Origin: Symbiodinium natans
Taxonomy: Eukaryota > Sar > Dinophyceae > Suessiales > Symbiodiniaceae
DNA length: 42,364 nucleotides
Assembly (NCBI GenBank): GCA_905221605.1
Contig: CAJNDS010000094.1
Location: forward strand, 126,001-168,364
Direction of reading: 5' to 3'
Shown here: positions 27,703 through 40,250 of the stretch, one piece after another
How positions within the stretch are numbered: position 1 is the stretch's first letter
Layout: the number at the start of each line of letters is the position of its first letter
Made by a program: the position numbers and the translations under genes
Notes under the pieces: model-generated
What the model was told of the DNA's origin: nothing
Databases searched by the model: none
The model's input: the letters and a program-made list of their open reading frames with translations, nothing else

Positions 27703-29461
27703 TGGTGCAAAGCATGGTGCGAAGCACTCTCCGTGGCAATTTTTTGAAATTTTCCAAAATGCAAGTTTCAGCACTTTTCAAGGTTTTTGGAGTTAATTTT
27801 CATTGTTTGCAGACGTCGCTGGGTTGTTGTTCAGCTCTCTGCAGTGGTTTTAGCAGGAATTTACCCACAGAATAAAAGCTGCATGTTTTTAGACTTTTTG
27901 TTTTTGAAAACCATGAAAAATGTGTGTTTTTTTTTTTTTTTTTTTCGTTGAAAACTTTTTTGTGGCTTTGCTTTAGCTTCTCTGTTTCAGGTTCCACCAA
28001 AACCAAAAAAGTCAAGAGTTGATGGTTTTGGAATTTTTGATTTGGGTTTAGGGAATTTGCCAAGAGTCTTTGGTGCTCATTACGCACTACTAATGTCGGA
28101 CTTGCAAAAAGTCATAAAATAAATGGCTAGCTTCAAGGTAGAGGGATAAACGCCTGAAATGCAGGTAAGTTAAATTGTGGGATTTACAGCCCGAAGCCAC
28201 CTGCTAGTGGTTTTAGGTGTTGTGGTGTGCTGGCTAAATTTTGCTTCTGCTCATATTCTTGTTGTTTTAAACCTGAAGAAACCTTTTAAAAATTCAAAAA
28301 AAGTGGTGCACTAAAACAGTTTTATGGTGGCAGTTTTGAAACAAATGTCTGGTGGTGTTGCTCCTTGTCATCCAAAATTTGAAAACTCAAAAATCAAATT
28401 TTGCAGTTGGAGCAAAGTGTTTTTTTTTTGACAGTATCGTCAATTTGACAAGCAGTGTTTGCTGGTTTTCTTGTCTCCTTCACCTGAAAAAGCAAAACTC
28501 TCTTGAAAAAGCAAGTTCTTTCAAATTTTGGATACAAGAGCACTACCAGACGTTGCTGTTTCAAATTCTGCCAGCAAACCACGAAACTGTTATTTTGGAA
28601 TTCTTACAGGCTTTGTCCCTCGGTCTCAACGACAAGAAGCAAACACTGTCAAAACTGCTGTGCCCCAACCGCAAAAAGTTGCAACAAATCCTTCAAAAAT
28701 CAACAAAAGCGTGATTGATCAATTTTTGCAGTTGGGGCAGAGGGTTTTGACAGTATTGGTGGTGTGCTGGTAATTTTGAAGGATCAGTGTTTGAGCAGAA
28801 AAGCGCTCTGCCCCAATTGCAAAAATTGATCAAGCACGCTTTTTTGTTTTTTGAGGGCTTTTGCTAAGCAACACCACCAGACGTTGCTGTTTTCAAAACA
28901 TGCTTTCGCAACATGACAGCAGTTTACCCTTTCAAAATTAGCTGGACACCACAAACTGTCAAAACTGCTTCTAGCTGCAAATGGACGTGTTATCTTGGCT
29001 GTCGATACAAAACACGTTCTTTTGATCTGAGGGTTTCGCTCTTCAGGTTTTGAAGAAAATTGAACCACTGCTGTTAAACCTCTCTGCCCGAACTAAAATT
29101 GATATTTTTGATTTAATTGATTAAAGCACGTTTTTTTGATTTTGAGGTTTGTTTCTTTCAAGTTTTTTGGATGACAAAAAGCAACCATTGCTAGAGCTGT
29201 TCCAGCAAGTATTTCAAAATTCAGCCAGCATTCCACAAGACTGTCAAAAACCCGTTTTGCGTTGCTGTTTCAATTTTCTGCCAGCACACCAACACTGTCA
29301 ATGCATCATGCTTTTTGGGATCCTTGAAAGTCTTTGTTCCTTCAGGTCTAGGACGACAAGAAGCAACACGAGTTTCGCGGACTTGGATTGCCGCTAAAGA
29401 GTGATTTAGCTGCAGACCGCACTGTGACATTTATATTTTAGGTTAGTCTTACTTGCAATCG

Positions 29462-29493
<32 letters not shown>

Positions 29494-29717
29494 GTGTATG
29501 TAGATGTGTGTATGTATATGTTTATGTTTATGTCTATGTTTATGTCTATGTCTATGTCTATCTATGTCTATGTCTATGTATATGTGTATATGTCTATGTA
29601 AAAGTTTATGTGTATGTATATGTGGATGTGTGTGTGTATGAATATGTATATGTATATGTGTATGTATATGTTTTTGTATATGTATATGTATATGTATCTG
29701 TATATGTCTATGTATAA

Positions 29718-29760
<43 letters not shown>

Positions 29761-30114
29761 CTTTTGTTTTTGTTTTTGTATATGTATAGGCCTATGTGCA
29801 CGTAGAGGTCTAGGTATATGTATATGTAGATGCAGATGCATATGCATATGTATATGCAAATGTAAATGTATATGTACATGTAGATGTATATGTTTGATGT
29901 AGATGTAGATGTATATGCATATGTATATGCATATGCATATGTATATGTATACGTAAATGTTTGTGTGTATGTATATGTATATTATGTAGATGTATATGTT
30001 TTTGTATTTTATGTTTTTGTATATGTATATGTGTATGTATATGTACATGTACATGTTCATGTACATGTTCATGTACATGTCTGTATATGTTTCTGTATAT
30101 GTATATGCATATGC

Positions 30115-30160
<46 letters not shown>

Positions 30161-30180
30161 ATATATATATATGTATTATA
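29462..30180. repeat. TATATG-type microsatellite tract, uninterrupted, with the empty insertion site
   Basis: Homologue of 6858-7202 joined to 23892-24232. The pre-insertion GCAT lies at 29844-29847. Repetitive Tyr/Val/Met frames here are not genes. Confidence 0.9.
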
Positions 30181-30302
30181 CATGGTATACTCTAAACCTT
30201 AGGATGTTCCCCTTGTGCTGCCAGTCCTTAATCGGGATCATAGTACCCCGCAGTATAATCGTTATGAAGGACTGCTAGTATAAGGGGAAGCATCCCAACC
30301 TA

Positions 30303-30393
30303 TACCCCAAACCCCAAACCCCCAAGACCCTAAACGGCCCTAAACCAGAAACTCCTCAGGCCTTAAACCCTAAACCCCAAACCTTTAACCCCG
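30303..30393. repeat. Interstitial telomere-like repeats, second copy
   Basis: CCCTAAA-type degenerate units matching 24325-24416. An extra stretch of about 18 bp (AAGGGGAAGCATCCC) precedes it. Confidence 0.75.
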
Positions 30394-30587
30394 ACGCGCA
30401 ATTTTTGATTCTTGTTTCCCAACTCGGTTATTCAGCATGTTTCAACATGATGTAGTGCCTCTTGGGGAAGCTTGGAAGAAATGCGCGATGCTGCGGCATT
30501 TGAGTTTGTGTGCTGCTTGTGAGTTTACACGATCAAGTTCATTACTATGCGCATGTGAAAAGTCATTCGGCCTATCTGGCAGCCGTT

Positions 30588-31050
30588 GAGCAGGCGGGTT
30601 GTTCAAATTCTGCATGCACGGTCAACTTGCTAGCAGGATTGAGTGCGTGCGTGCGCAATCAGGACCAAGATGGTAATTTGACAACTTGCTATGCTGCGAT
30701 TTTGCTGGGGGCTGGTGCCTTGATGGCAAGCGCAGAATGCGGATTACAGATGCATGTGCGAGGAGCTCCTAGGGAAATTCTATCTTCTCATAATCAAATA
30801 CCAGAGGTACTTGGTTTAAGCGGTGTCACAGCCAACGATGACAACGCACTGCTGCAGATTCGCGGGCGCAGTTGGTTTGCTGCTTACTGTTTGGTTGCCA
30901 CCCATCACGAGCCGTCGGTCGCCCAAGCTTATTAAGGTCCAAAACGTTGCACCTCGCATCCTGGGTGGCTGGACCTTGGGGTGATTGCCTTGCAGGTTGT
31001 GGCAGTGGTCCTGTGCAGGACCGGAAATTGCAACTGGTTCTGCCACTCAA
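30588..31050. other. About 460-bp segment present only in copy 2
   Basis: Copy 1 joins GGCAGCCGTT directly to GTGCTTTTGTTT. Here the same ends are separated by about 460 bp. A plus frame covers most of it (to 30935) but matches no family I know. It may be a deletion in copy 1 or an insertion in copy 2. Confidence 0.55.
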
Positions 31051-31245
31051 GTGCTTTTGTTTCGGACCAACACAAAGAAGGTCCGATCAGCAACGTGCCA
31101 CCACTTGGCGACAGGGGAGTTGTGGCCGGGTAGCACTGGCAATAGTAGCATAGATTGCTTGCACAAGGGCGCTGTGTTCTGCAAACGGTTTGGGCAAAGG
31201 CTGGACTCGAACAACTGCTCTTATGCAGCTCCGGACGCTTGATGG

Positions 31246-33750
31246 ATCTTGATGGGTTTTCGCCGCGGCATGTTGCGCCCTCTTGGGATGGGTAAACAGT
31301 GAGGAATTGGTGCGATCGTGCAGCTGCGAACTCTTGGTGGGTGCCTTAAGATTTAGTACGGGCGCATGCAGAGAACAGTTCGATGAGCGGAGAACCGTTC
31401 GGTGAGCAACATCAGGTTTGTTCAGCTTCCACCCTGGATTGTCCTGAGCGCCGCACGTCCTTGATGCGATATGCTGGCGATCTTGACGATGATGACTTTG
31501 AGCAATTGGGTTGTGGGGTGAAGCAGGCGGTCTGCCGAGTCAATACAAAATTTGAAAAAAAGACTCCATTCTGCCTGCAGGCTGTCAACTTGCCTTCCCG
31601 TGGCAACCCTCCTTTGGATTGGAGTTGTCGTTTTGCTTCTTCGTCTTGCAGGCAGGAGTGTGCCAACAGTTTTATTGCTGTTAAGGTTGCGGCGTCAAGG
31701 GAGTGCCAAAGTTGTGGAAACGTGCAGGTATGGTCTTCCTTTCTACTCCCTAACGTCCAATGCGATGTCACCTTCCTTATGCTTCGCATTCTGCATCGAG
31801 AAAGGCAAGGGCATATGTGTGATTGACGGAAAGTTGCGAGCCGAGGCTTTTACATTGCGTGTTGAAAATGACGAAGTAGGTCAGTCAGTCCCGTCACGTC
31901 CGCGTCCATAAACGTTCAAACGGTCCAGCATGACGTCATGAAAGAGTCTGGATCATGTAGCGAAGTGTATTGAAGTTTTGGTCATTGCCGATCATCGGAA
32001 TCATCTGGGCCCCATTCCCCTTGAGGCTCTTTAACGTGCTTTTGCTGGCCCTCTCAGCGTCTCTCAAATTGAATGATCAGCGTGCGTCATGGCAACATGG
32101 TTCGAATTTACATGTCCAGACGTCGAAAGAGACACCACTAGCAGCCACTCACCTTCAGTTGCCGACCACAGTGTCCACCGAATTGTGCTACATTGCACAA
32201 ATTCGACCTGTATACGTCGCATTGCGAAACGGCCTAGTTTTTTGTTCAGTTTCTGGTTCGTTGTGCCATTGCGCATGTGGTGAATCTTCTGTGCAGGAAT
32301 GGACATTTTTGGCATTGTTGGTGCTGATGAATGTCGCTGTGGTGTCAGCACTCTGAATGTGGCAGTTCTTCGTCTTGGCACAGAGGCAAGTTTGCAGGGT
32401 GTTGGGATTTCGTCAGGTACACGTTTGACATGGGATCTGTAGTTGATTGACATGTTAGCCATTTCGGAAGCAGCGTGCAGACAGCGTTGAGCCTTTACCA
32501 ACCTTCATGATGAACAGACTGATTGTTAGAACTCTCCCCTATATACATTCGCCGATATTGTCTTATATAGGCAGCAATGTCAAACACCACCGAGCGGCCA
32601 GCGGCCGTTGGATCCGAATTACTCAGCCCCAAAAAATGCGGTGTGAAGTAACCTCATTCAATGCACACATTACACTGGGGAGACGCCACAGCGCAGTGAA
32701 ATCATGGGTGGCAAAAAGGGCCCAAACCAATTTTACGCCGCTGCGAGGTTTCGCACCGAGCTGCCCCAAAAAATGTTGTTCAGTTCGCGCTGGAATGCGG
32801 CTGCGCGCGACAGGAGCTTGTCTCGGGCTCCTCGGTAAACGGTACGTTCGAGGAGCGTTCTTCGCTGCACGAGGATCACTTTTGCGAAACGGGGACGCTA
32901 TGCCAGGCTCGCCAGCTCAGTGTGGTCATCACTCCCAGGGCAACAGGGCCAAATCCGACCCTAAAGGGCATGGCCCATCACGGCCCATCCAGTTTTGGGC
33001 TGGCCGCCGCTTCTTTTGCGTCGACGCTGCAGACGAACGCCCGCGTAATCCCGAGTACCATCACGCAGGTCCTGGTTCTGGCCCATTTGGCCGTGCTCCG
33101 CAAAAGCCAGACCACGGTTTGCGAGGCATCACAACAAGCGACGTGTTTCCGACGGCTGGTGTCGCGTCCGTTTCCATCAAGCCATGTGTCCGTACGAATT
33201 CGCCTTGCAGGCACACGCCGGTACCGACGTCCGAGGCTGCTGTTCGACAGCTGCACCAAACCGAGGGCGTAGCGCACGGAGAAACAATAAGCCCGCTTTG
33301 TTGAGCCTGGGATTTCGGTCGCTGACCTGTCGCAGTAGCTCTGCGATGAGTTGGGTGAAGCGCGCGCCGGCTTACCTCGATGATGTCACCATTCAGTCTC
33401 GTACGTCGCTTTGAGCATCACTTTGCCTTCAGGTTCCGGTCGCCGCGGTCGCGCCGGGGCCTCACCGCGAAAGGGCACTCATTTCGATGAGACGATCCGC
33501 GTCCGCCACGGTCGCGGGCGAGCGATCAAGCCAAATCTCTTGCATCACGGATCATGGCTCCCACTGACAGGACAGGCTCCAATGTTCGCACGTCTTCTTT
33601 GTTTTTGGGAACCACGTTCGGGCAGCTTTTCTTAATGTTCTCAACATCTCGCAAACCCATCTAGCCAGAATGAGCAAGGAATTGTAAAAAATCGCACAAA
33701 CTTGGACCCCTCTGGGCCAGCTGTCCCAGGGGCATTCTCACGCACTCTGC
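31246..33750. other. No recognised gene
   Basis: Several plus-strand frames of 100-260 codons exist, for example 31383-31826 and 32507-33304, without a known domain and with competing frames. Isolated host exons are possible. The start MRYAGDLDDDD at 31467 resembles a peptide near 664. Confidence 0.4.
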
Positions 33751-33755
33751 TGTAA

Positions 33756-33935
33756 TCAGGACAGGGAGGACGAGCTGCAATGATCACAAGCGCTTTCGAG
33801 CCCGGGTCGCTTTGCTATGCTTTGCTCCAAGAAGTCCACAATCTTCTCGGGCGTGTCCTCGTCGACATCTTCCTTAAGGATTGCGCTGGGGAACTTCGCT
33901 GATGCAAGTTGACGCAATTCAGGGTTGGATTCCCA
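33756..33935 (-). CDS. Possible exon, unknown protein
   Basis: The minus-strand frame contains ELRQLASAKFP and DEDTPEKIVDFLEQSIAKRP, which have the look of a soluble helical protein. The N-terminal half of the long frame (34184 to about 33940) overlaps plus-strand LINE sequence and is likely a shadow. No family is recognised. Confidence 0.3.
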   Translation of the reverse strand, partial: WESNPELRQLASAKFPSAILKEDVDEDTPEKIVDFLEQSIAKRPGLESACDHCSSSSLS

Positions 33936-34568
33936 CAGAATTGCTTGCCACTTCCAACTCCTTTCGCTGCAAATCTGCTGGCACAAGCTTGGGAACCAGC
34001 ATGCGCCCTTCCACCCCAAGCGATGCCAGCAGTTGCGCCTCCCCCTGCCGCTCTGCTGCAGCCGCCCGCGTGCGGGGGAAAGGTAGATGCGCTGGGCGAC
34101 CACGCTCTGGCATACGCGCATAGGGTTGCTGGCTGGCATGTGGCGACGATTCTGGAACGGGCGTGGGGAAGCAGTCCCCAACAATGGCTAGCGCACACCA
34201 CGTCGCCGAATGTCCGCGCCGACGACCGCCACCGCCTGGACCTCGCCATCTACGGAGCGACGCCGTTTGGGGGGCCCTCAGCTGCGACGCGACATTGGTC
34301 TCGCCGCTCTCGCGCGCGGGTTTGCCCCAGCCTTGCGGGCGGCCCGCAGCAGCTCATCGTGCTAGGGACACAGGTTGGGGGACGGTGGAATGCTGGCGCG
34401 AGACAGTTGCTCCACGACCTCGTGCGATTTCGAGCCAAGCGAGCCCCTCCAGCCGTGCAACAGGCCGTGGCGAGCACCGCCCTGCCGCCAGCACCACCAC
34501 ATGCCAGCCAGCAACAGGACCCGGAGTTCGATCGAGTACTCGACCTCGCTGATGCTGACAGGGTCTGA
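33909..34568 (+). pseudogene. LINE (non-LTR retrotransposon) ORF2 3' fragment, frameshifted
   Basis: Motifs of the C-terminal part of algal/dinoflagellate LINE polyproteins appear in order: a degraded Cys knuckle with KVDALGDHALA, RADDRHRLDLAIYGATPFGG, then in another frame CDATLVSPLSRAG, and back in the first frame PQQLIVLGTQVGGRWN and APPAVQQAVASTAL. The switch between frames near 34270-34330 shows it is broken. No RT palm is attached. Confidence 0.7.
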
Positions 34569-36240
34569 CAGGCCGAGTCGTCGGTGCTCCGAGATGCCCC
34601 GAAGCCAATAAGGGCAGCTGTCCGCAGCAGAGGCCTCGACCAGAGTTCGGCAGATGATCTGCTGGGATGAGGCGGATAATTACCTTCACCGTTGTCGGTC
34701 TCGCTCCCGGTCCTTCCCATGCCCGCCATTCCTTTTGCCCCCCCGCGCATGATCAACACGAGGGGCATCATGCTAGGGCAGCTAGGGAAACGAGCGCCTG
34801 ATTGTCGTTGATGATCTGCATCGTCACGGCGGCAAAGTCAGTCTTGCTGCGCGAGGCCATCGCAATGTGCCAGCCCAAACATTTTCAACTGCTCCAAGTG
34901 ATACTGCTTTGCTCGAACCTGCTTCTCCCACCCTTCGACGTAGGATGGTCGCAGGCTCTGGCCCAAGCTTGACAAGGATGAGCGCACACATGCGCACACC
35001 GATGTGCCTACGCAATCTAAAAACGAGATGACTGGCTTCGAGCTCCACTGTGCGTCCGGAGTGGTTTCGAGCTGACTGACTTGACTGTCTTGATTGATGG
35101 TCAGGTCAGGACAGTTGTTCTTTGGCCCGTAACTTTGCAGGACAGAGCGGGTTTGGATCACCGCCTCGGTTGAATAAAAGGTTTTGGACCAACTCGCGCA
35201 ATGCCACCGAAGTGTGTGAAAGGGTGCATCTCATCGACTGCGTTCGCGACGTGCCCGGATGGCTTCTTGCCTAACAGGAGCGGTGCGGGCGCGCGACGTT
35301 GCGGAGAGCTCACCGATGGCATGCTGAGCACTCGTTGCGTCGCTGCTGCTGACCAGGTGCTACACTCGCGGGCCTGAAGAGCTCGCAGCGGCGGTCGAGC
35401 GCTCGGCAGCGGGAACGCTGGACTCGCCAGGCGATCGAGCATGCGCAGTGCAAGCACGACATGCCGTGTGCCGCATCGCTGTGGTGTCCGTGTGCGCGGT
35501 TTTATTGAATGCAACTACGCAGGGGCGGGAGCAGCGGTAGGTGGGTGGCCCTGGAGTTGGTTCTCAGCATCTGGCCGGGGCTCGCACGAAGAACCGCAAC
35601 CTCCCTGGCCGCGACCTCACCGCCCGCGCCCACCTCCCCATCGCGCACTGAGCGCCGCACGGGTGAGACAAGCATCACCATCGTCGGCATCAACACCCAC
35701 AAAAAACCCCGTCACGTGGAGCCGGCTGCATGCGGCTGCCTCACGTAGCGCAGCCTCAAGGAGCGGCGGCTCTAGCGGTCTATATTGACCGGTACTGGCA
35801 TATCCCACAACGTGACCCCAATCTCCATGCTAGCGCGTGTCTGCGCGGAAGATCCCCGCGGCAGGGTTTGGAGCTCATTCGCGACGGGTGCGAAGCACAC
35901 GCCGTCGTCATGGGTTGGAAACAATAGACCCGCAGTGCGCGTGGCTGCTGTTGCTCTTCTGTGCAGCCCCTCGTTGGACTTATCTCCTGCATTCAGTCCC
36001 GCGGTATGGCTGAAACAGCAAATTGGCCGCCCGCTGCAAGCCAGTACGTACAAAGCTTTGCGAATGTCTAGACCGAATCGTGCCAGCACTCAAGCACGCC
36101 CCCATTCATCCCCATTCCACATGTCCTTCTTGGACCGTGGTCCACTAGCAGCAGGACTTGTAATGTTTCAACGGGCGAAAGCGAAAGCGAAAACTCAGTC
36201 CCGCGGATACGGCCTCCCTCGCAGCTGCGCAGAATGAGGC
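34569..36240. other. Mixed region, no gene assigned
   Basis: Frames on both strands are short. A minus frame near 34840-34940 (GWEKQVRAKQYHLEQLKMF) and a plus C-terminal-like peptide near 34570-34670 could be exon remnants. GGGCGAAAGCGAAAGC at 36173 follows TGTAATGTTTCA, as at 37354. Confidence 0.35.
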
Positions 36241-37240
36241 GGTGTTGGAGTGCCTGGGCAGACTGCTCTCGGGGACGGATACCGCGCTTGCGATACCAGC
36301 CAGCGCGCAGTGAGCATCAGTGAGCGCACCTGCCACTGTGCTTGGGGGGTTTGGGGTTGCCGTCGGCTACCGCGCATGGGGAAGTTCAAGGAATGCTACC
36401 CGGAGGCGCTGGCGGACCTGCTGAGCCCAGCACCAGGGAGGCAGAGTGCGCGCGGCTGCATGGCTGCGCCTGCAGGGCTTCGAGGCGCCCACGTGGACGT
36501 CCTTGCTCGATGGTGTCGCGCCTTTGCGTGCTGCGGAGGCTGACAGTGTGGGCCCGCAAACCACGCGCAAAGGCTGGCTGCGTTGCCGGGGCTGAAGTGG
36601 AGAAGCGCGCGCTCGAGTTGTTTTTTTCAAACTTGCCCCAGCATCTCGAGCGCAGCTGCTGTTCCAAAGCGGTCCCGGCGCGAGCTGTGCAATGGCTGTT
36701 CTGCCCACAGGACCGGAATTCGCCGTCCCCAGCGACGAATTCCGGATCATGCTCCTACGCCGCCTCCGCATGCCGCCCACGTGGCCGCCAGCACTGCGCT
36801 ACGCGACGTGAACCTTGACCTGCCCGCCAGTGATGCGCGGCGCAAAGAGGTCGTCGCCAACGGATTGCCCATCTGGCAGGGGGTGCAGGTGACGGTCGAC
36901 ACCACGCTCGTCTGCCCAGTCCAGCGCAGCGGGCAAGCTCGCGCCGGGTGCGACGCTCTGCCTTGGACTCGCTCTCCAGCAGGCAGCAGCGCGCAAGCGC
37001 CGCACCTACCCTGAGCTCCGCTCCGACCGGCGTGGCACGTGTCGCCTCGTGTTCGGCCTCGAAGTGGGTTCGGAGCAGAAGCCGGCGCCAGGGCCGCCAG
37101 GGGGGCAGCTTCCAACGCCGCGCTGGCCGCTGACACTTTGCCTAGGTGCGCCAACGCCACTGCCCTCCCGGCCCGTGTTTGGAAATGCGAGTCTGTGCCA
37201 GTGCCCGCGGTTCGCCGTCGGCATGCGAGGTTATAACGCG
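36240..37240 (+). pseudogene. LINE ORF2 fragment, frameshifted
   Basis: Motifs in order: a GGLGL-like thumb motif near 36340, LLRRLR near 36750, VNLDLPASDARRKEVVANGLPIWQ (in two pieces, 36808-36880), VDTTLVCPVQRSG and CRLVFGLEVGS. This is the segment after the RT palm in such LINEs. Reading frame changes at least twice. Confidence 0.65.
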
Positions 37241-37353
37241 GTGGGTCAGCCCCGCGGGCGGGACATGCACCTCGCCCCACGATCGGAAATAGGAGCATGC
37301 AAGGCGCGAGACAAAACATCAATTTTTTTTTAAGTAGCGCACCTGTTTTACCT

Positions 37354-37423
37354 GACGCTTGTAATGTTTCACGTGGACCCGAACGGGCGAAAGCGAAAGC
37401 GAAAGCGAAAGCGAAAGCGAAGC
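37354..37423. repeat. (GAAAGC)n simple repeat after a conserved lead
   Basis: TGTAATGTTTCA, then GAACGGGC, then six or so GAAAGC units. The same lead and three units occur at about 36162-36192. Confidence 0.8.
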
Positions 37424-38119
37424 TGTTTTACATCTGCTCGACTGGGGTCCGGGTCGGCAGCTACAGCGGCTCCACCAGCAGGTCACCGATGGGCACCTCG
37501 GCGCCGTCACTGGGGTCGACAGGGCATGCCGGCAACTCCAGCAGAGTGGCTGCATGCGCCGCTGCGCCGCCAGGGACAAAGTCGTCAAGTGCCGTGGCCT
37601 CCTTGGCGGAGTTCGACGCCCTTGCCTCGCTGGCGGTCGATGCCGCTAAACCTGCTCCGGGCACGCCGGCGTGCCGCGGCGGGCCCGTCAGGTGCCACGT
37701 GTGAGCACACGCGCGCGCAGCTCGGTGACGAGAATTGTTGCGATTTTTTGCACAGCGCGGCGCAGTGTCCGGCTCGTGCTGAGGTGCCTGAGCAAATGCA
37801 GCCGGGCTTCGCCTTGGCCGTGGTGGCCCTCCAAAAGTTCGGGGGGGGTATTGGGGCCGTAGTTATGGGCGACGTATTTCGGCGGACGGTCTCGCGCACG
37901 CTCGCCCAGCAACTGAGAACCCAACCACACAAAGCTTGCGCCCCGTTCCAATTTTCGCCTTGGCCACCAGAGCAAGTACGGAAGCGCTGGCACGTGCACT
38001 CCGCTTCGCTACAGAGTCCCATCCATATACGACCGTGGTCAGCGCTGACGGGGTTAAAGCGTACTCCGCGATTGCCCAGCCCTAGCGCCACTCATCCCTC
38101 TCGTCCGCATGTTTTATGG

Positions 38120-38810
38120 GGGGGGACAGTAAAGTGCCTGTTCTACGACGAGTCCGGCCACGCTCATATCATATCCCAGGCGGAGGGCGGCAAAAAGCGG
38201 GACTGTCCACCTAGCGTCGCAGACAGGTTGCTGACGGTGCATTCCGCCCTCCGCTCGGGTGAAGACTTGTATGATTTGTAGGATGACTCATACATCACAT
38301 GTCCGGTTGAACGCGCCGTCCCCACCTTCCGTACCCTCCGCACCGCATTGGTGGAGCACGCCAACGTAGACCTGAACCTCGGCGAGACGTGTGTTGGGAA
38401 CGTGGCGGGTGAGGAACCTGAGGCTGCTGCCTCTGGGCACTCTCTGCCGGCAGAACAATAAGGCATGGTCGTCTTAGGCACACCGTTGGACAGCGACGCT
38501 TTTGTTGAGGTGTCCTGCAACAAAAACCCTTTGCGGGGATGTCAGAGAGCCGCCACGTCACGTTTGGACACAGCGGCGTGCGAAGGCTTCCTTTCTGACC
38601 CTGACCCGGCCTCGCGCGCTTTTCTGTTGTCCCAAGCTGGCCCTGGCGGCTTGCGGGCCCTTGCAGCACTCCCCGCCGGACCTGAGCTCCGCATGCCTTC
38701 CGATTGCATGTCGTGTTGTTGCGGCGCTTGAGGCTCCCGCTGCCGCACATGCCGAGGCACCGCCGCTGTCGCGGTACTTTGGATGGATTACGATGGTTGG
38801 CATGACTGGC
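38120..38810 (+). pseudogene. LINE reverse transcriptase fragment with stop codons
   Basis: One frame shows RT landmarks in order: a Q-x-EGG element (cf. EGGEQGDPL), LYDL-stop-DDSYIT at the FLDD catalytic site, VDLNLGETCV, MVVLGTPLDS and LLSQAGPGGLRAL. LLRRLRLPLP then appears in another frame. The stop lies directly before the catalytic Asp pair (about 38279) and another is at about 38459, so it is dead. Its order relative to the fragment at 36240 is reversed, so these are separate insertions or rearranged. Confidence 0.7.
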
Positions 38811-40250
38811 CTTGTACATGGCGATTCGCTTGCGGGAAAAAAGCCGTGCTCCCGTGAGCTTGAGCCAAAATGGCTTGAGCGAAAATGATGCCAAAATGGG
38901 GTTTAATGATTTTTATGCTTTGCACATGTGTCTTGATGACCGCATTTCTGGAGGCACGACGGTTTGTGTTCAACTTTCACGACCTCCGACCTCGGGACCC
39001 TGCCAACTGTGACGTCAAGCTCTACCGCTATGTTGGTGTCTGGGTCGCTTTGGTGTGTTTTGCTTTGTCGCAGACTTCTTTGCTGTAAATGGGTGCGCTG
39101 GTGAGGTTTTTTTGAAGACGGTGGTGTACCTGTAGCCCGAACCAACATTTTGCAGAGTGATCTGTGCCGACCTTATTTTGATCGGTGGAGGGCAAACAAA
39201 GCAGAGTGGCGACTGCTCATGGTGGTCAAGGTCTTACGTGACCGACATGACACAGCATCAGCCTACAGATCAAAGGGCTGAAGATTTGCCTGCAAGTTTG
39301 AAGCTCCCTGGTGTTTGGACTTATGCTTACATGTTTGCATATGTCTTTTGCGATGTCGTTCGGCCCTGTTTTCGTTTGCGATGATAAGGCATTTTCTCCT
39401 GTTGTCGGCGCAAGAGCGGACAGAGCTGGGCCAACAAGAGTTGGAACACTTTCCAGGATGGATGCGCAAGTGCCTGTCGGCTTGACAGCAACTGTTTTTT
39501 CTGGACTGGTTTGGCAGGGGCACGGGTGACTACCGATAAAATCCATCATCAGCTTTATCAGCTGGTATGGGGACTTACAACGTTGACAGGCTGGCCAAAC
39601 AATTGTGCGAGTGGTGCTGGTTTGTGGCCGAATCGTACGGTCAAGCTGTTTGGAGATGCTTTGTCTCGCATTCAGTGCAATGTGTATAGTGGCGACCTTG
39701 CAGTGAGATGATTTGGACTTTTTAGCGTTTACCCCTTTTTGAACACAAATTTTCCCTCGGCCAAACCTTGCAGTCAGAATATGGTGATTTCCAGACGTTG
39801 CAGTTAGAATGCTTCCCAGCGTTCTGTATACAGGTAAACTCTTCTGTAAACCTCCGCTTAAGAACATCCTGGGCATCGGAGTGCGGGGGCGGGGGGGGGG
39901 GGGTTGTCAGGCAAGCCACGTCGGACACCCACGAAGGCGTGTTCATGCCGGAGCAAGTTCAGATTAAGTAGGTTGCCCCTCCAAGGTGTTCTTATGACGC
40001 GTAGTCAGTTGCAGTTGCTCGCTCTTGATGTCCATCCCCCCTCCCCCGCCCCCCGCGCCTATTCCGGCCCGTGAGATCAACGGCAAGGCGCGGGCATGTG
40101 CGGATCAATTAATGGTCCTGACGTTGAAACACGTGGAAGCTGCACTGCCGCCTCTGCACACTGGTTGAGCTGCTCACCTTAAACACTGGATTTTGGATTA
40201 AAACTGGGGTGGGGACTGCTCCAAACCAAGTCGCTAAACCCTAATGTCCG
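38811..40250. other. No recognised gene
   Basis: Short frames only, plus a G-rich run at 39885-39903. Exons of the downstream metallopeptidase could begin here but none is recognisable. Confidence 0.4.

Larger units (their letters stand above)
24927..31245. repeat. Segmental duplication, copy 2, rearranged and lacking the retrotransposon
   Basis: The same blocks as copy 1 occur in the same order, with three differences. About 2 kb of foreign sequence is inserted after 25404. The block matching 4056-4319 is inverted. There is no LTR element in the TATATG tract. The 28793-30300 part is nearly identical to copy 1, while the 24.9-28.2 kb parts are more diverged. Confidence 0.85.
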
